DNA of 64,000 nt from Gambelia wislizenii. Lineage: Eukaryota; Chordata; Lepidosauria; Squamata; Crotaphytidae. The translations under genes were made by a program, and so were the position numbers. Positions 33,325-45,425 of the stretch are shown one piece after another; positions within the stretch are counted from its first letter, which is position 1; the number at the start of each line of letters is the position of its first letter. The DNA lies in the NCBI GenBank assembly GCA_030847615.1, contig JAUMIR010000004.1:86769001-86833000 (forward strand), written 5' to 3'. Under the pieces are notes generated by a model, which saw only the letters and a list, made by a program, of their open reading frames with translations, ran no database searches and was not told the DNA's origin.

Positions 33325-35166
33325 CTAGATGCAATTCTTTCTGCTTTCTATTTAAGGCTTCAGATGTTCCAGTGAAGACACTAACCTTTATGAGCTGGAA
33401 GGCCTAGAATTTTGATATACCTGTCCACAGTCCTATAATAGGCCATCAATAAACCCAGTAAAGACATGGTCTTGCTAGTTTGAAAAGTCACCAGGATTTC
33501 CTTCCCTGCTAAGTGTATCATGTTAAAAGGCAACATTTAAGCTAAAACACTTTTCTCAGTGTATCCCAAGTATTACACAAAAAAATTAAGAATATTCAGC
33601 TGCTTTGGTTTGAGGTTTCTCTCTTTAGAGGCTTTCAAATATGCTTCCAAAATTGATTGCTCCAGCTACTACCAGGAATCTGTCTGAGAATTATTATGGG
33701 ACGACAACCATCTGAGCTGTTTTATAGCATGGACTAATATTGCTGTGCTTATACCATGCTTGTAATATTGTCTTAGATGTTGTAGTTATTTTCTTGCCAT
33801 TTATACATTTTACTATATTAGTATTTTATGTAATCACTATTTACCCAGAAATAGCTATTAGGAAATAATTTTGACAAACTGGAAAAATAGAAAATATTTT
33901 CTTGAAAAATAGAAATTATATTTTGCTCCTAAAGCATTTTACAAACCATTTTGCTCTTAAAACGACTGGATATTCATTAACTATTTGAGGACATTTTTTG
34001 TTCTTCCTCGGTAACCCTGAAGGAAAGAAATCTATCCAATGTCTGGCTCCTATATATGGCAGTGATCTAGTTCAGGAAAAGTTCAGATAGTCTTTTGTAC
34101 ATCATATAGTCAATGAACTTCACTCAAAATGCTAATGAAAACTTCCCTGATTGCCTGTGTTCTGCCATTCGCTATATCATATGATTATCTGTATCTGAAA
34201 GGAAAGGATAGAACTGATTCATACTTACAAATACTGGAAAGTAAAGGTGTATGGCAATTTCCCCTCTCATCTTGGATCTGGATTCCACTAAGGATCGTGA
34301 TTTCTTACTCAAAGGGATTTAGATACAGGCACTTTGGTTTTGGTTCAGAACTTCTTTATTAACTGTTCTTCATGTGCATCAAAATGTAGAATGTGACTTA
34401 AATGATTGTGTACATGAAAGATTAAATTGAATCAAGGACAGAACAATTAAGGTGTGTAATAATTGTGCATCAAAGTTCAGAATGTACCTTAAGTGACTGT
34501 ATGCATGAAAGATGAAGTTAAATCAAGGACAGAGCAATTAAGTTTTATAATAATTGAAAGAGGAAATGAATTGTCTTTAATTTGATGTAAATCCCAAACA
34601 CTGCTACTTAGGCTGTTAGGAATTCTGCACCTATTTATAATTATCTAGACCCAAGAATGTGTGCCCGCTCCCACCTTGGAAACTGGGAATATGTGTTCTG
34701 ATCTGAATAACGCTGCAAGTAGAGGTATGCTTCTTCCTTCTCTGGGGTGATTGCCTTTGGATATCAGTATACATCATAAGGAGCATTACTTTCTCATAAT
34801 GCACAACCACTGACATTTGGAAACTGATGGGACCCCAAAGCTATTAGACTGCTTAGAGGTAGAGATGGCAACCACAGCTTTTGTATAGTCAATTGTGAAA
34901 CTACTTGATTGTAGAAATGGCATGATCCGTTTTCATTAAAATTCCTTTAGGACCTGAATGTAAGTATGGCAGTCAGATGAGTCTTTTGACAAAGTCTGCT
35001 TATTAAACTCTAGTGTGTGCTAGATATGGCAGAACAAGACAGACATTGTATTTTAGAGTCTAGATTTTGACTGTCAGCATGAAGGAAAAGATGATGTTTT
35101 TATAACTTTTAAAGGAGAATTATCAGCTTAAACGCTGTGAAGTGGAAGAGAATGTGGAATGTATTA
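33325..35166. other. Unique intronic sequence
   Basis: No exon, RNA gene or mobile element is recognised apart from the 91-bp tandem duplication listed separately. Confidence 0.4.
34374..34555. repeat. Two-copy tandem repeat, 91-bp period
   Basis: The units start gtgcatcaaaatgtagaatg and gtgcatcaaagttcagaatg, and both contain aatcaaggacag followed by caattaag. They are roughly 80-85% alike by eye, with no indel needed, so the duplication is old. Confidence 0.85.
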
Positions 35167-35417
35167 CAGTATTCATTCAGCAGTCCACACACGCTTAGGG
35201 CTGCAGAACACCCACGAAAGTGGGAAAACTGCCAATATCTCTAGGCCCTCCAAACCATATTTAACAAACAGAAAAAGTACAATCTGCAGATTCAACCCAC
35301 CACAGATGCCTTTGAGGTATAGGGGTTCCTTCACAAGGCAGAAGTGGGTTGCTGGTGGGGTGTGCCGCCACCTCCACTGCCTCAAAAGCTAAACCCACAA
35401 ATATGGAGAGCTGACTG
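35167..35417 (-). mobile_element. Tigger-like nonautonomous DNA element
   Basis: The right end, read as complement, is cagtcagctctccatatttg followed by tgggtttagcttttgaggca, a pogo/Tigger-like terminus. The left end cagtattcattcagcag is only weakly similar. TA flanks both sides (35165-35166 and 35418-35419). No transposase is present. Confidence 0.55.
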
Positions 35418-36786
35418 TACTGACTTCTAAATTTGTGGGCTGAAGCAGTTATATTTGGTAAAAAAGATGGGTCAGTTTTTGGTCACCTGTTTGACTGAAA
35501 GCAGTAAGTACATAATGTCTCCAAACTTCCCACAGTGTGTTCAAATACACATGGAATTAATTTAGGGACCATATCATCATTGAACAGTATGGCTGAAACC
35601 TCTGTGATAACATCTGGCTACAGAAGAATTCTTCTGTGCTTGTGCCCTGAAATGGAAAATGCCCATCTTGTAAAAGATTCAATGTTTTGTTGATGAAAGC
35701 ACTAGCATTAATTGATGTGCACTTATGTGTCTGCTTGCATGTGCATTTTCCCCTTCACTACCATGAGCACCAGGCCTGTGCAGCATCAGTTGACATACAG
35801 GAAATACATTTTCTGAACTATTACATAGACGTTTTGGCTGATCTCGTGTGTTGGGGGGGGGTTGTTGATGCAGAAAAGGGAAAGAAACAGCCTGATCTGA
35901 ATGTTCTGATGTGATTCCATTATCAGCTTGCTGTTTTTAAGAAGAAAAAAAATCATTAGGGATTTGTTTTAAAGCCCCGGATAGAATTACTAGCCACAGC
36001 TTTTAACAGTACTGCATATGCTTTAGGAAAAGGTGGGTGATGTTTCAGTGCTGTGAATACAGGACTAAGCTGCAGTACTTGCCATCTGTGTAACAAACAA
36101 AAAACAAACAAAAAACTTCTCATTAAACTCTGATCAGTTACATCAGTTCTATGCTATAAAGCATCCCTTGTCAAGACTCTTATTTTATTTATATGTACAT
36201 CCATATCATTGGCTTTCCATTGGCTTGTCTCTCTGCCTTGACTATATAGTCATGGCAAGGTGATTAATGCAGAAAAGATTCTATGCCTAAATTTTAGCAA
36301 GAGTTGCAAGATAAGTGTTACTTGTGATTTTTGTCTCCCTCCCTTACAGTTAGGAGATTTGTAGATTAGCTACTTTTTAAAAAACTGATTGGAATACAAT
36401 TTTTTCGCATTTTTTTTCTTTAAACAGTATAATAATCTTGGTTTTCTCAGACTCATGATCCTTAACCTGTTTCAGAAATACTGCTGTGGGAAAACCAGAA
36501 TCCTAATATTTTATATTTTATCACTTGATAAGCAAGCTAAGAAAACTTACAGTCCAGTAAATTTATTCTATTATAGCTTTGTGAGTTCATACATTCAGGC
36601 TGTGCTGGATGGGAAACACAGGTTCACGGTGCTGGTCTTCCTGGATGGAAATCTGACTTGGTGTATGGATGACATCCATGACCAGCCGTGCCTTTACCCA
36701 GCTTAGGCTGGTGTGCTAGCTATGCCAATATTTGGAGAAAATAGATATGATCCATACTTGCACGTGCCTGGGTTATATCATGACTA
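35418..36786. other. Unique intronic sequence
   Basis: No exon, RNA gene or mobile element is recognised. The 105-codon frame at 36389-36706 has no identifiable domain. Confidence 0.4.
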
Positions 36787-38153
36787 CAAGGTCTGTCTAT
36801 TAAATAATGAAACTGTGTTTCTGCCTTTCAGACACATCAGGGAGAACTGATTGTGAACATTTGAGTGGTGACCTTGAACATGTCTGAACATGTTCAACAT
36901 GTCTGAACATGCATGACAAACATCCAACACTTTCAGACATTCAGTTAATTCTCAGTAGTCATTTAAAGCAGCTGCATTGTCTGTTGTGTGCCGGAAAAAT
37001 TCTAAGTTTAAAAGTCGAGGAATGTATCAATTTGAATTTTTTAGTAAAATTGAACAAAAAATCAATGGAATCTTTTCAAATACTTACTGAAGCCTACAGG
37101 GAACTCTTCATGTCTCGTGTGCATGTGTTTGAGTGGCACAAAAGATTTAGAGAAGGGCATGAGAATGTGGAAGATGATGGACACCCTGGACGGCCTTCAA
37201 CTTCAAGAACCAAAGAAATTGTGGACAAAATCAGCCAGATTGTTCAAGGGATTGTTCGAGGAGACTGCTGACTCAGTGTCCGAATGATAGCTGAAGCTGT
37301 GAACATTAACAAAGACACTGCATGGAAAATTTTGCATGAGATCTCAACAGGAGAAAAGTTTGTGCCAAGATGGTCCCTAGGGTTCTCACACCAGAGCAAA
37401 AAGAGTGCTGCAAGGAAATTTGTGCTGACATTCTGCAGAAACTTGAGGCGGACCCAAACCAATGTTTTTTTTTTTAAAAATCATCATTAATGATGAAACC
37501 TGGACCTCCAAGTATGATCCTGAGACAAAGCGACAATCAATGCACTGGAAAACACCATCATCACAAAAAATGGAAAAAAGCACGTCAAAGGAAGTCCACA
37601 TTCAAAGCCATGCACATTGCTGCTTTTTTTTTTTTTACATCAAGGGCGTAATTTTGGCAGAATGGGTTCTAGAAGGCAGAACAATGAACCAGCATTATTA
37701 TAAGGAAGTTTTGACAAAGCTGAGAGAAAGAGTCAGGAAAAAAAGCCAGCACTGTGGGCAAATGTCTTCATTCTTCATCAAGACCATGCACCTGCTCATA
37801 CAGCATGTTCTGTGAAGTAGTTTTTGGCCGATAAACACATTACTACACTTGAACATCCTCCGTATTCACCAGATTTGGCACCATGTGACTTTTACCTTTT
37901 CCCTAAAGTAAAATTGGTGCTTAAAGGAATACGTTTTGAGTCAGCTGATGCAGTCAAGAAGAAAACGGCAGATGTGTTGGCACAACTGACAAAAATTGAT
38001 CTGCCCCACGCCTTCAACTAGTGGAAAACAAGACTGCATCACTGTGTGAGTATGAACGGGGAGTATATTGAAGAGGACAAGCATTAGAATTGTGATACAT
38101 ATAAATAAAGATGTGTTATTGTACTAGTCTCGTTATTTAAAAGACAGACCTCA
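36787..38153 (+). mobile_element. Mariner transposon, full-length structure
   Basis: Terminal inverted repeats: caaggtctgtctattaaata on the left and, as complement, tgaggtctgtcttttaaata on the right, continuing for about 28 bp. The TA target is duplicated at 36785-36786 and 38154-38155. The 1,367-bp length fits the 1.3-kb mariner size. It carries one transposase gene, now broken. It shows no internal insertions apart from short homopolymer expansions. Confidence 0.92.
37008..38087 (+). pseudogene. Mariner DD34D transposase pseudogene
   Basis: The protein catalyses cut-and-paste transposition at TA sites. The N-terminal helix-turn-helix region is readable (VFEWHKRFREGHENVEDD and then GRPSTSR), followed by a second one (VRMIAEAVNINKDTAWKIL). 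The catalytic domain shows INDETW with the first aspartate at 37492-37494, HQDHAPAHTA with the second at 37782-37784, and YSPDLAPCDFYLF with the third at 37887-37889. The last two are separated by exactly 34 codons, the mariner DD34D signature. Breaks include TGA at 37269-37271, frameshifts at T-runs near 37466 and 37623, a frame change near 37750, and TAG at 37818-37820. The stop is TAG at 38085-38087 and the true start is uncertain. It resembles the mariner-derived GVQW/SETMAR type of protein in its N-terminal part. Confidence 0.88.
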
Positions 38154-39238
38154 TAGACTTCTGCAGTGCTTTCCTGGAGCTGCCTTTGACTAGTATTCAA
38201 AAACTTTAGCTTCTTGAAAATTTGATGGCCTGTTTGCTGACTGGAACTGGTTATTGTAATCATGTACCCTCACTATTGAAACAACTGCACGTGGCTCCCT
38301 TTTTCCTGGACAATTCAAAGTGCTGATTATGGCATTTAAAAATTTTAAATAAATAAAATAGTTGCATATACATGTGGTGTAAGAAGCAATGAACCTAAAG
38401 CCACTGATGATGTTCACATGAAAGGAACACACTCTTATAGTGAATGAGCTGCATGCTGCTATAAATGCATACATGTGGCTCCCCTGTTAGAGTGATTAGC
38501 CAAACCAGCAATGAGAATATTGCTGGTGTCCAGAAGTTGTTGCCTGTAGTTGCTCACCATTAGCTATGGTGAATAGGGCTACAGGGTCGTGCAGTCCAAC
38601 GTCAGTTGGAGAGCTACATGAATCCTAGTCTTGGACTAAATAAATTATAGCCCTAGTTTGTTGCTCCTATGCAAACCAGGATTTATAAGCCAAGAACAAG
38701 CCTTGTTGTACAGAACAGAATATTTGAACAACACATGCTATTTCCATTAGCTGGTTGCACTAGTACCAAAACACATTTCATTCTTACTATACCAAAATTT
38801 TCCCAAATCATAGCTTAGCATTCAGAGTGAGTGCAGTCAAACAAATTCATAGTGAGTTGAAAATCTGAACTGAGTATCTCCAACTAATTTTCTAAATCAC
38901 CATACTACATCATGGTGGATTTGCAAGATGGCTGCATTCATGGGATAGCTATATTATTGCCTGTTATAGATATGGGAAATAGTAGTCTCTGTATGATGTA
39001 GCTGAATGGTGTTGTCAGAAATCATTTACATTTTGGGTGAACATTATCAACACAACATAAATTCAATTTTAATATCAGTTAGGTCCATATATTTTTGTGT
39101 TAATTAGGTAATCTGGTACACATGATTCTTGTGAAGGTGAATGTATCATAAACTTCACATTAATTTCTGGGAATAAAGCAAAACTGAGCATGATCTGACC
39201 CTTTCAGAGATAGCATGTCACCCTAAATCTGCTTGCCT
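38154..39238. other. Intronic sequence with a small LINE remnant
   Basis: At about 38285-38345, gtggctccctttttcctgga and caattcaaagtgctgattat resemble an L2/CR1-type 3' UTR segment. The remainder shows nothing recognisable. Confidence 0.4.
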
Positions 39239-39351
39239 ACATCCTTCTCTGCAGCATGAAGCAGAAACAGATTTTAAATCCACTTGAGTGACAGCATCAA
39301 TGTGTGATGTTAATATGGGGCCACACTTTCAGATATTCAGAAGATTGATGC
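39239..39351 (+). repeat. Left copy of a 113-bp target duplication
   Basis: Starts acatccttctctgcagcatg and ends agaagattgatgc. It matches 40302-40414 at all but four positions by eye and directly flanks the LINE fragment between them, so it is most simply an unusually long target-site duplication. Confidence 0.9.
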
Positions 39352-40301
39352 CTAACATCCTGCTTTGCAACAGCTGCAGAGCTGTTTGGGCTGGAAGTCA
39401 ACCTGAAGAAAACGGAAGTTCTTTACCAGCCTGCACCACAGGATGAACACCACCATCCCCACATTGCCATCGGCAACTCTGTGCTTAAGTCCGTTCAGCA
39501 GTTCACCTACCTGGAGAGCATCGTCTCCTCAGATGCCAAGATTGACAAAGAGATCGATCACAGATTAGCAAAGGCACATAGCGTATTTGGAAGACTTTAC
39601 AAAAGAGTCTGGGGTAATAAACACCTGAGGCGAAACACAAAAATCAGTGTGTATAGAGACCTTGTACTGTCTATTCTCCTTTATGGGTCTGAAACATGGG
39701 TCACCTGTCGCCACCACTTACGACTCCTCAAACGCTTCCATCAGCGCTGTTTACGCACAATCCTAAATATACACTGGACTGACTATGTGACGAATGTTGC
39801 AGTCCTTGAGCAAGCAGGGATCACCAGCATTGAGGCCATGATATTGAGAACACAGCTGCACTGGGCAGGGCATGTTTCTAGGATGGAGGACCATCGCCTC
39901 CCCAAAATAGTATTCTACGGTGAACTCGCCACGGGTCAGCATAAGAGGGGCACTCCAAAAAAGCGATACAAGGACTCCCTGAAACAATACCTCAGGCTCA
40001 GCCAAATTGATCACCAACAATGGTCTGCCCTGGCCTCACATCGGGAGGCATGGAGACACACTATCCACAATGCTGCAGCCTTATTTGAGAACTCACGCCG
40101 AACAAGTCTTGAAGAGAAACGACAATGCAGAAAAAAATCACAACCCGGAAACACCACCCAAGGAAACCTTCTGCTGTGCTTTCTGCAACCGGACTTGTCT
40201 ATCTCGGATTGGCCTTTTCAGTCATCAGCGCGCTTGCAGAAAGCACGGGATGAGTCCTTCCTGAATCTTCGTTTGCGAAGAGAAGCCAGAGAGAGAGAGA
40301 G
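39352..40301 (+). mobile_element. APE-type LINE, 950-bp 5'-truncated copy
   Basis: Same family as at 13202, 44450 and 48377. It begins at ctaacatcctgctttgcaac, inside the reverse transcriptase C-terminal part, and ends with cgtttgcgaagagaagccag and a (GA)n tail. It is the least damaged of the short copies. It is flanked by 113-bp direct duplications. The clade is uncertain (RTE-like or Ingi/Vingi-like). Confidence 0.85.
39370..40262 (+). pseudogene. LINE reverse transcriptase C-terminus and zinc finger
   Basis: A long frame (39481-40317) covers the region after the reverse transcriptase core. It reads QQFTYLESIVSSDAKID, then KISVYRDLVLSILLYGSETW (thumb-like segment), LRTILNIHWTDYVTN, and HWAGHVSRMEDHRLPK. 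A second frame (40007-40264) carries the C-terminal Cys-His finger, starting CAFCNRTCLSRIGLFSHQRA and closing with a Cys: C-x2-C-x12-H-x3-C. The frame changes near 40000. The endonuclease and catalytic core are missing, so nothing functional is encoded. The finger is likely a nucleic-acid binding part of the original LINE protein. Confidence 0.8.
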
Positions 40302-40414
40302 ACATCCCTCTCTGTAGCATGAAGCAGAAACAGATTTTAAATGCACTTGAGTGACAGCATCAATGTGTGATGTTAATATGGGGCCAAACTTTCAGATATT
40401 CAGAAGATTGATGC
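40302..40414 (+). repeat. Right copy of a 113-bp target duplication
   Basis: Starts acatccctctctgtagcatg and ends agaagattgatgc. It continues into unique flank on the right, while the left copy is cut by the LINE. Confidence 0.9.
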
Positions 40415-42755
40415 TGTCAGATTAATGTATTTCATGCACCATTTTTCATGCATTGAGCATAAACCAGACTCAAATGGATGGAAATCAATGATCCATTAAT
40501 TTTAATAGCAGGTTACATTAATGATATATGGAAATGCTTTATTGATTATGTTTCTAAAAATGAAAATCTCTATACTAATAGTATATCACACCAGTGCAGG
40601 TGAGTAAGTTGGGAAATCCATGATGGATTAGCTGAAGAGTTAGAAAATAGATGTAGAAAAATCCTTCCTTCTGTACAAACTCAGTCTATTTTACTTTGTC
40701 TTTCAAATGCTAGTTTTGTCATAATTGTAGACATATATATTTCAAATTTAAATTCCTTCAGAATTAGCGGTCCCCATTGAGAATGATGGGGCTGTCGCCA
40801 TTGAGAATGACATATTTTTGAAATCCTGCTTTGTACTCCATTCTGGTCTGCAGAAGCCAGTTCTAACTTGATTTAATGTTCAGTTTGTATTAGCAATCAC
40901 TCTTGTGAATGTATGGAACAGTTTTGTCACTTGGCAATAGATGTATTCAACTTTTGACAGGTAGCACACTGAGGGTCTGAAAATGCTGTGGATCTGTGTT
41001 GTCCACAATAATTCTGCTGGCCTGTAACCTTGGACAGAGGAAAGTTGTACCTTTCTTGGTAGCCAAATGGGAAAGAGCTAAAATTAGAACTGTCCCCTCT
41101 CTTAAGACAAAGTGCTGTAGCTTAGAAAAGTTACTTTTTGGGCTGCAGTTACAGCTGCAGCTATAGCTGCCAGATGCCCCCCCCCCAATACGATGTGGTC
41201 AGTGATGCAGTGATACATTTTAGATAGTAGGGACTCATTGTGATAGTCCCCACAGTCAGGTCCCCAAAGGAGAGGTCAAATTGCAGGCTGATGTGTTGAT
41301 TATTGATCCTCGTCAACAAACCATTTTGAGCCATTTTTATCTTCCCTAGGAGTAGGTCTTTTGCAAAGTAATGGATCTCATTCCATTCAAGACCAAGCCA
41401 GCCCCAAATACTTTTCATAATAACAGGAAAGTCACAACATGTGTTGGAAAAATATCCCCTCCTGCACCCTACTGAAAGAATTGCATCTCAGCTCAGAGAG
41501 AACAGGAAAACATGCAGAAGAGGTAGGGTGGCAAGTGATGTCATCATCCCTATTAATCCAAAAACCCTGGTGTTCTGACCTACAACTCTGTGTCCACTAT
41601 ATCAATTTTCTACAAGCTCCTACATAATGAAAAACTGGAGGTAAACCATCTTGTCCACCTTCACTACTTACAAGGTATTTGGGGTTGGTAAATTTTGATA
41701 ATTGATACATGATGTCTGCTAATAAGGTTGGCAGCAGCTATCTGGCTATTGAGATAACACTTCTTCCATTGACTAGATTATGATGATTATTATCTTGGCT
41801 GAATCATAGCTGGACCTAGCTCCTTGGAGGTAGGAGCCGATGGAATAGAAATCTGATAAAATGAAAATTGCATTCCTAACCTCAAGAGGATGAAAGCCAC
41901 AGATGACCTGTCTAGTATTCCTCTTGATAGGTTGCCAAAAGATTATTACTCTCTGATGTTTACACTTGGGAGTCATAGAAAATAACTGTGATTGATATTT
42001 GATATATAGTTAGGGCAAAGAGTTAGAAGAAATTCATTGAGAGAGAGGATTAGCAGATACCATTCAGTTTCATATTGTATCTCACACTTGGAACTTGATA
42101 CAACTTGATGGTTTGTAATTACTGGGTTAATATGGTTTATCTGGAATGAAAATGAGTGCCAAAGAGCAGAAAGTCTGTAAGAGCAAACAGATCAGTCATG
42201 CAGTGCAACAGTGCAAGTTTTGAACTTCTCTGGTAGACTGGTAATGGAGGGCTATGTTGTTTATTTAAATAATACTAGCACTAACATCGAAAGCAAACAT
42301 ACATATAATAACCTAGAACCATAGAAAGAGTAAAGTATTTAACTCTTTAAATGGTACCTTGATAAAATGGCTGATACTAGGCAATGAAGAAAAGACAGAA
42401 AGATGGGTTTGAAGATCCTTGTGGAGAAACACAGAAAAGGTTAAAGACACACAGTTTAGATATCTGGATTTTGATGCCCTAGGATGTGGAAAAGCCACTA
42501 GAGACTGAACATGAAGAAAGAAGAAGTCACTTTTGTCAGATAGCCAAAGAGTCAGCACACAAATGTATCAAAATGTTGTGAGGATATCTATATGGCAGTA
42601 GGGCTTTTCCCACCCCACCCCCAGTCTGGTGCCCTAATATGATCAATAGTGAAGGATAATAAAAAATATCTGGAGGACACCAGATTGGGGAAACTAGAGA
42701 AAAGGCAATGAATACAAGGATGGAGACTCAGTATGGAGGATAGAATATTCACTTG
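40415..42755. other. Unique intronic sequence
   Basis: No exon, RNA gene or mobile element is recognised. A small direct repeat, ccattgagaatga, occurs near 40777 and 40799. Confidence 0.4.
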
Positions 42756-42893
42756 GGTTTGGTTCCAGGATGGCATAGCAAAATGGTGTCCCTTATATAA
42801 GATGGCAAAATCAAGGTTTGCTTTTTGGATTTTTTTTAAAGAATATTTTCAAGCTGTGAATACTTAAATCTGTGGATACGTAGGGACAACTAT
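42756..42893 (+). mobile_element. Tigger-like MITE, left-truncated
   Basis: Shares ggtttggttccagga, aatggtgtcccttatataa and ggcaaaatcaaggtttgctt with the element at 18483-18675. The right end gtagggacaacta is followed by TAC. The left terminal repeat is missing. Confidence 0.65.
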
Positions 42894-44249
42894 ACTTACA
42901 GATATGAAGCTGCAATATATTGAATCCATTAGTCTGTCCAACCCAGCATTTTTCCAAGTCTCTATGGCACATTATCATGTGAAAATAAAGGTAGGAGATT
43001 CTCTGTTGTGGTACTTTGATTGTGGAACACCTTCTCTATGGAGATAAGAGTGGCATTAACATTATATTCTTTTTCCTATCAAGTCAAAACCACTCTGATA
43101 TCACTAGATGAAGGTGCCTGCATCAATCTTTAAAGAGATAGAACAGAAGAAACATACAGGGGACTATCTCTGTGATTGGAATTGTATTGTTTGCTATATG
43201 GTGCCATATTCAATCTAATTCCTAGTGTGTTCCCTTAGGTTAGGTTAGGGATTCACCCTTTCCATTTCAGAACATTATGACTTCCTTGCTAGGTCAACCA
43301 GTGATCTAACACTCCTATTATATTGTTGATGACAATATGGCCAGAACAAGATGCTGTATTAGAAGAGCACTAGACTATTATAGTATGAGTCATCTCCTAT
43401 CATTCATTCCTAGTATCCAGCAAATTGATTTGGGCTAGGGGCACTTCAAAGAATAAACTATATTTCCTATTAACAGACTTGTACTAGACTTGTACTCTTT
43501 GGGTATGCCAACTTTTCCTTTATTGTTTGGGGATTCTTTTCTTTCTTTTTAAAATGCAAATAGCTTCAGAAGTTGGCCTCACTAAGATGCTTTCCCCCAC
43601 CCTGAACAGTTATGCTCCAGGTACTTTTCAGGTGCCAAATATTTGTTTATGTTCTGTTCTTGTCTGTTGTTTCATGTGGTTAAATTCCTTAGAGAGGCTC
43701 CTCTTAAAAGGTTCTTATTTAACTCAGAATGAAGCGTTTTGAAATGCTGTACCTTCCATATGTCCCTCTGGAGTGCCACATCACAATCGGCTGGCGGGCC
43801 TGTCATTAGAAGCTGCTACCTATTTTGTGTTTCTTTCTGTTGCTATGAGTAACCTGAATTATTTGCCTGCCTTTGCCAAATTACTTTAGAAGTCCTTGCT
43901 TTATGGACCTCATAAAGCATTCTGTGCTGTTGCAGTGTATTTGGCTCTGGCATGAGCAGGCACTCACTTGTTCTACCTGGGGCAGTGGGTTATCACCCTT
44001 ATATACATTAAAAATTGAATTTAATTTGATGGCACTTGGTGAATTTGTGCTATGATTTATTTAGTTATTTAGTTATTTGTTTAGAACAACAAGAATATGA
44101 GACACCTTTAAAACAATAAAGAGTGTGAGATGCCTTTCACAGATTTATTATAGCATGGATTATAAACCACTTGTTCAGATGCAGAGGGTGTTGTCTTAGA
44201 GCATCAAGATATATATCCAGTGCATGTAGTTGGAGATAGTATCTTTTCC
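42894..44249. other. Unique intronic sequence
   Basis: No exon, RNA gene or mobile element is recognised. Confidence 0.4.
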
Positions 44250-45425
44250 AAGCTATGGGAGATAACTTTCTTGTTTAAACAAGCCTTCACCTTTGGCTGA
44301 CCAGGGTGGAGTGATGTGCAAGTGGATGTGTTGTTTTTTGTCTGTAATGTGTATTTTAAGTGTTTTCATTGTTTTAATTTTTAATGTTTTAAAAGTAGCA
44401 TTTTATATTTAATGTCTTGTTTAATGCTTTCTTAACTTGGGTCTCTCTGGCTTTTCTTCACAAACGAAGATTCAGGAAGGACTCATCCCACACTTTCTGC
44501 AAGGGCGCTGATGACTAAAAAGGCCAATCTGAGACAAACAAGTCCGGTTGCAGAAAGCACAGCAGAAGGTCTCCTTGGGTGATATTTCCAGGTTGTGGTT
44601 CTTTCTACATTGTCGTTTGTCTTCAAGACTTGTTCGGCATGAGTTCTCAATTAAGGTTGCAGCATTGTGAATAGTGCTTCTCCATGCCTCCCGATGTGAG
44701 GCCAGGGCGGACCATTGTTGGTGATCAATTTGGCCGAGCCTGAGATGTTGTTTCAGGGAGTCCTTGTATCGTTTTTTTGGAGCGCCCCTCTTACGCTGAC
44801 CCGTGGCAAGTTCACCATAGAGTACTATTTTGGGAGGTGATGGTACTCCATCCTAGAAACGTGCCCTGCCCAGCGCAGCTGTGTCCTCAGTATCATGGCC
44901 TCAGTGCTGGTGATCCCTGCTTGCTCAAGGACAGCAACATTCGTCACACAGTCAGTCCAGTGTACATTTAGGATTGTGTGTATACAGCGCTGATGAAAGC
45001 GTTTGAGGAGTCATAAGTGTTGGCGATAGGTGACCCATGTTTCAGACCCATAAGGGAGAATAGACAGTACAGTGGCTCTATACACACTGATTTTTGTGCT
45101 TCGCCTCAGGTGTTTATTACTCCAGACTCTTTTGTAAAGTCTTCCAAATGCGCTATATGTCTTTGCTAATCTGTGATCGATCTCTTTGTCAATCTTGGCA
45201 TCTGAGGAGATGATGCTTCCCAGGTAGGTGAACTGCTGAACAGACTTAAGCACAGATTTGCCAATGGCAATGTGGGGATGGTGGTGTTCGTCCTGTGGTG
45301 CAGGCTGGTAAAGAACTTCCGTTCTTTGGTACTCCATGTTGTTTTAGATGTTCTGTTTTAATAGGAAGCTGCTTTGAGTCCCATTTGGGGAAAAAAGTGG
45401 GGATAAAAATCAAATAAATATAAAT
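44250..45425 (+). mobile_element. L2/CR1-type LINE 3' end, split by a LINE
   Basis: The left part (about 44250-44449) is a U-rich 3' UTR with repeated ttttaatttttaatgtttta. The right part (45331-45425) has tgctttgagtcccatttggg, then gtggggataaaaatcaaataa, a standard L2/CR1 3' terminus. Between them lies the inverted LINE copy. Confidence 0.6.
44450..45330 (-). mobile_element. APE-type LINE, inverted 3' fragment
   Basis: A minus-strand copy of the family at 13202, 39352 and 48377. The 3' end (complement of ttcgtttgtgaagaaaagcc) is at the left and truncation at ggaagttc is at the right. The readable minus-strand frame at 45011-45337 includes VLKSVQQFTYLGSIISSDAK and FGRLYKRVWSNKHLRRS. The Cys-His finger lies near 44480-44560. 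Target duplications could not be defined with confidence. Confidence 0.8.
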
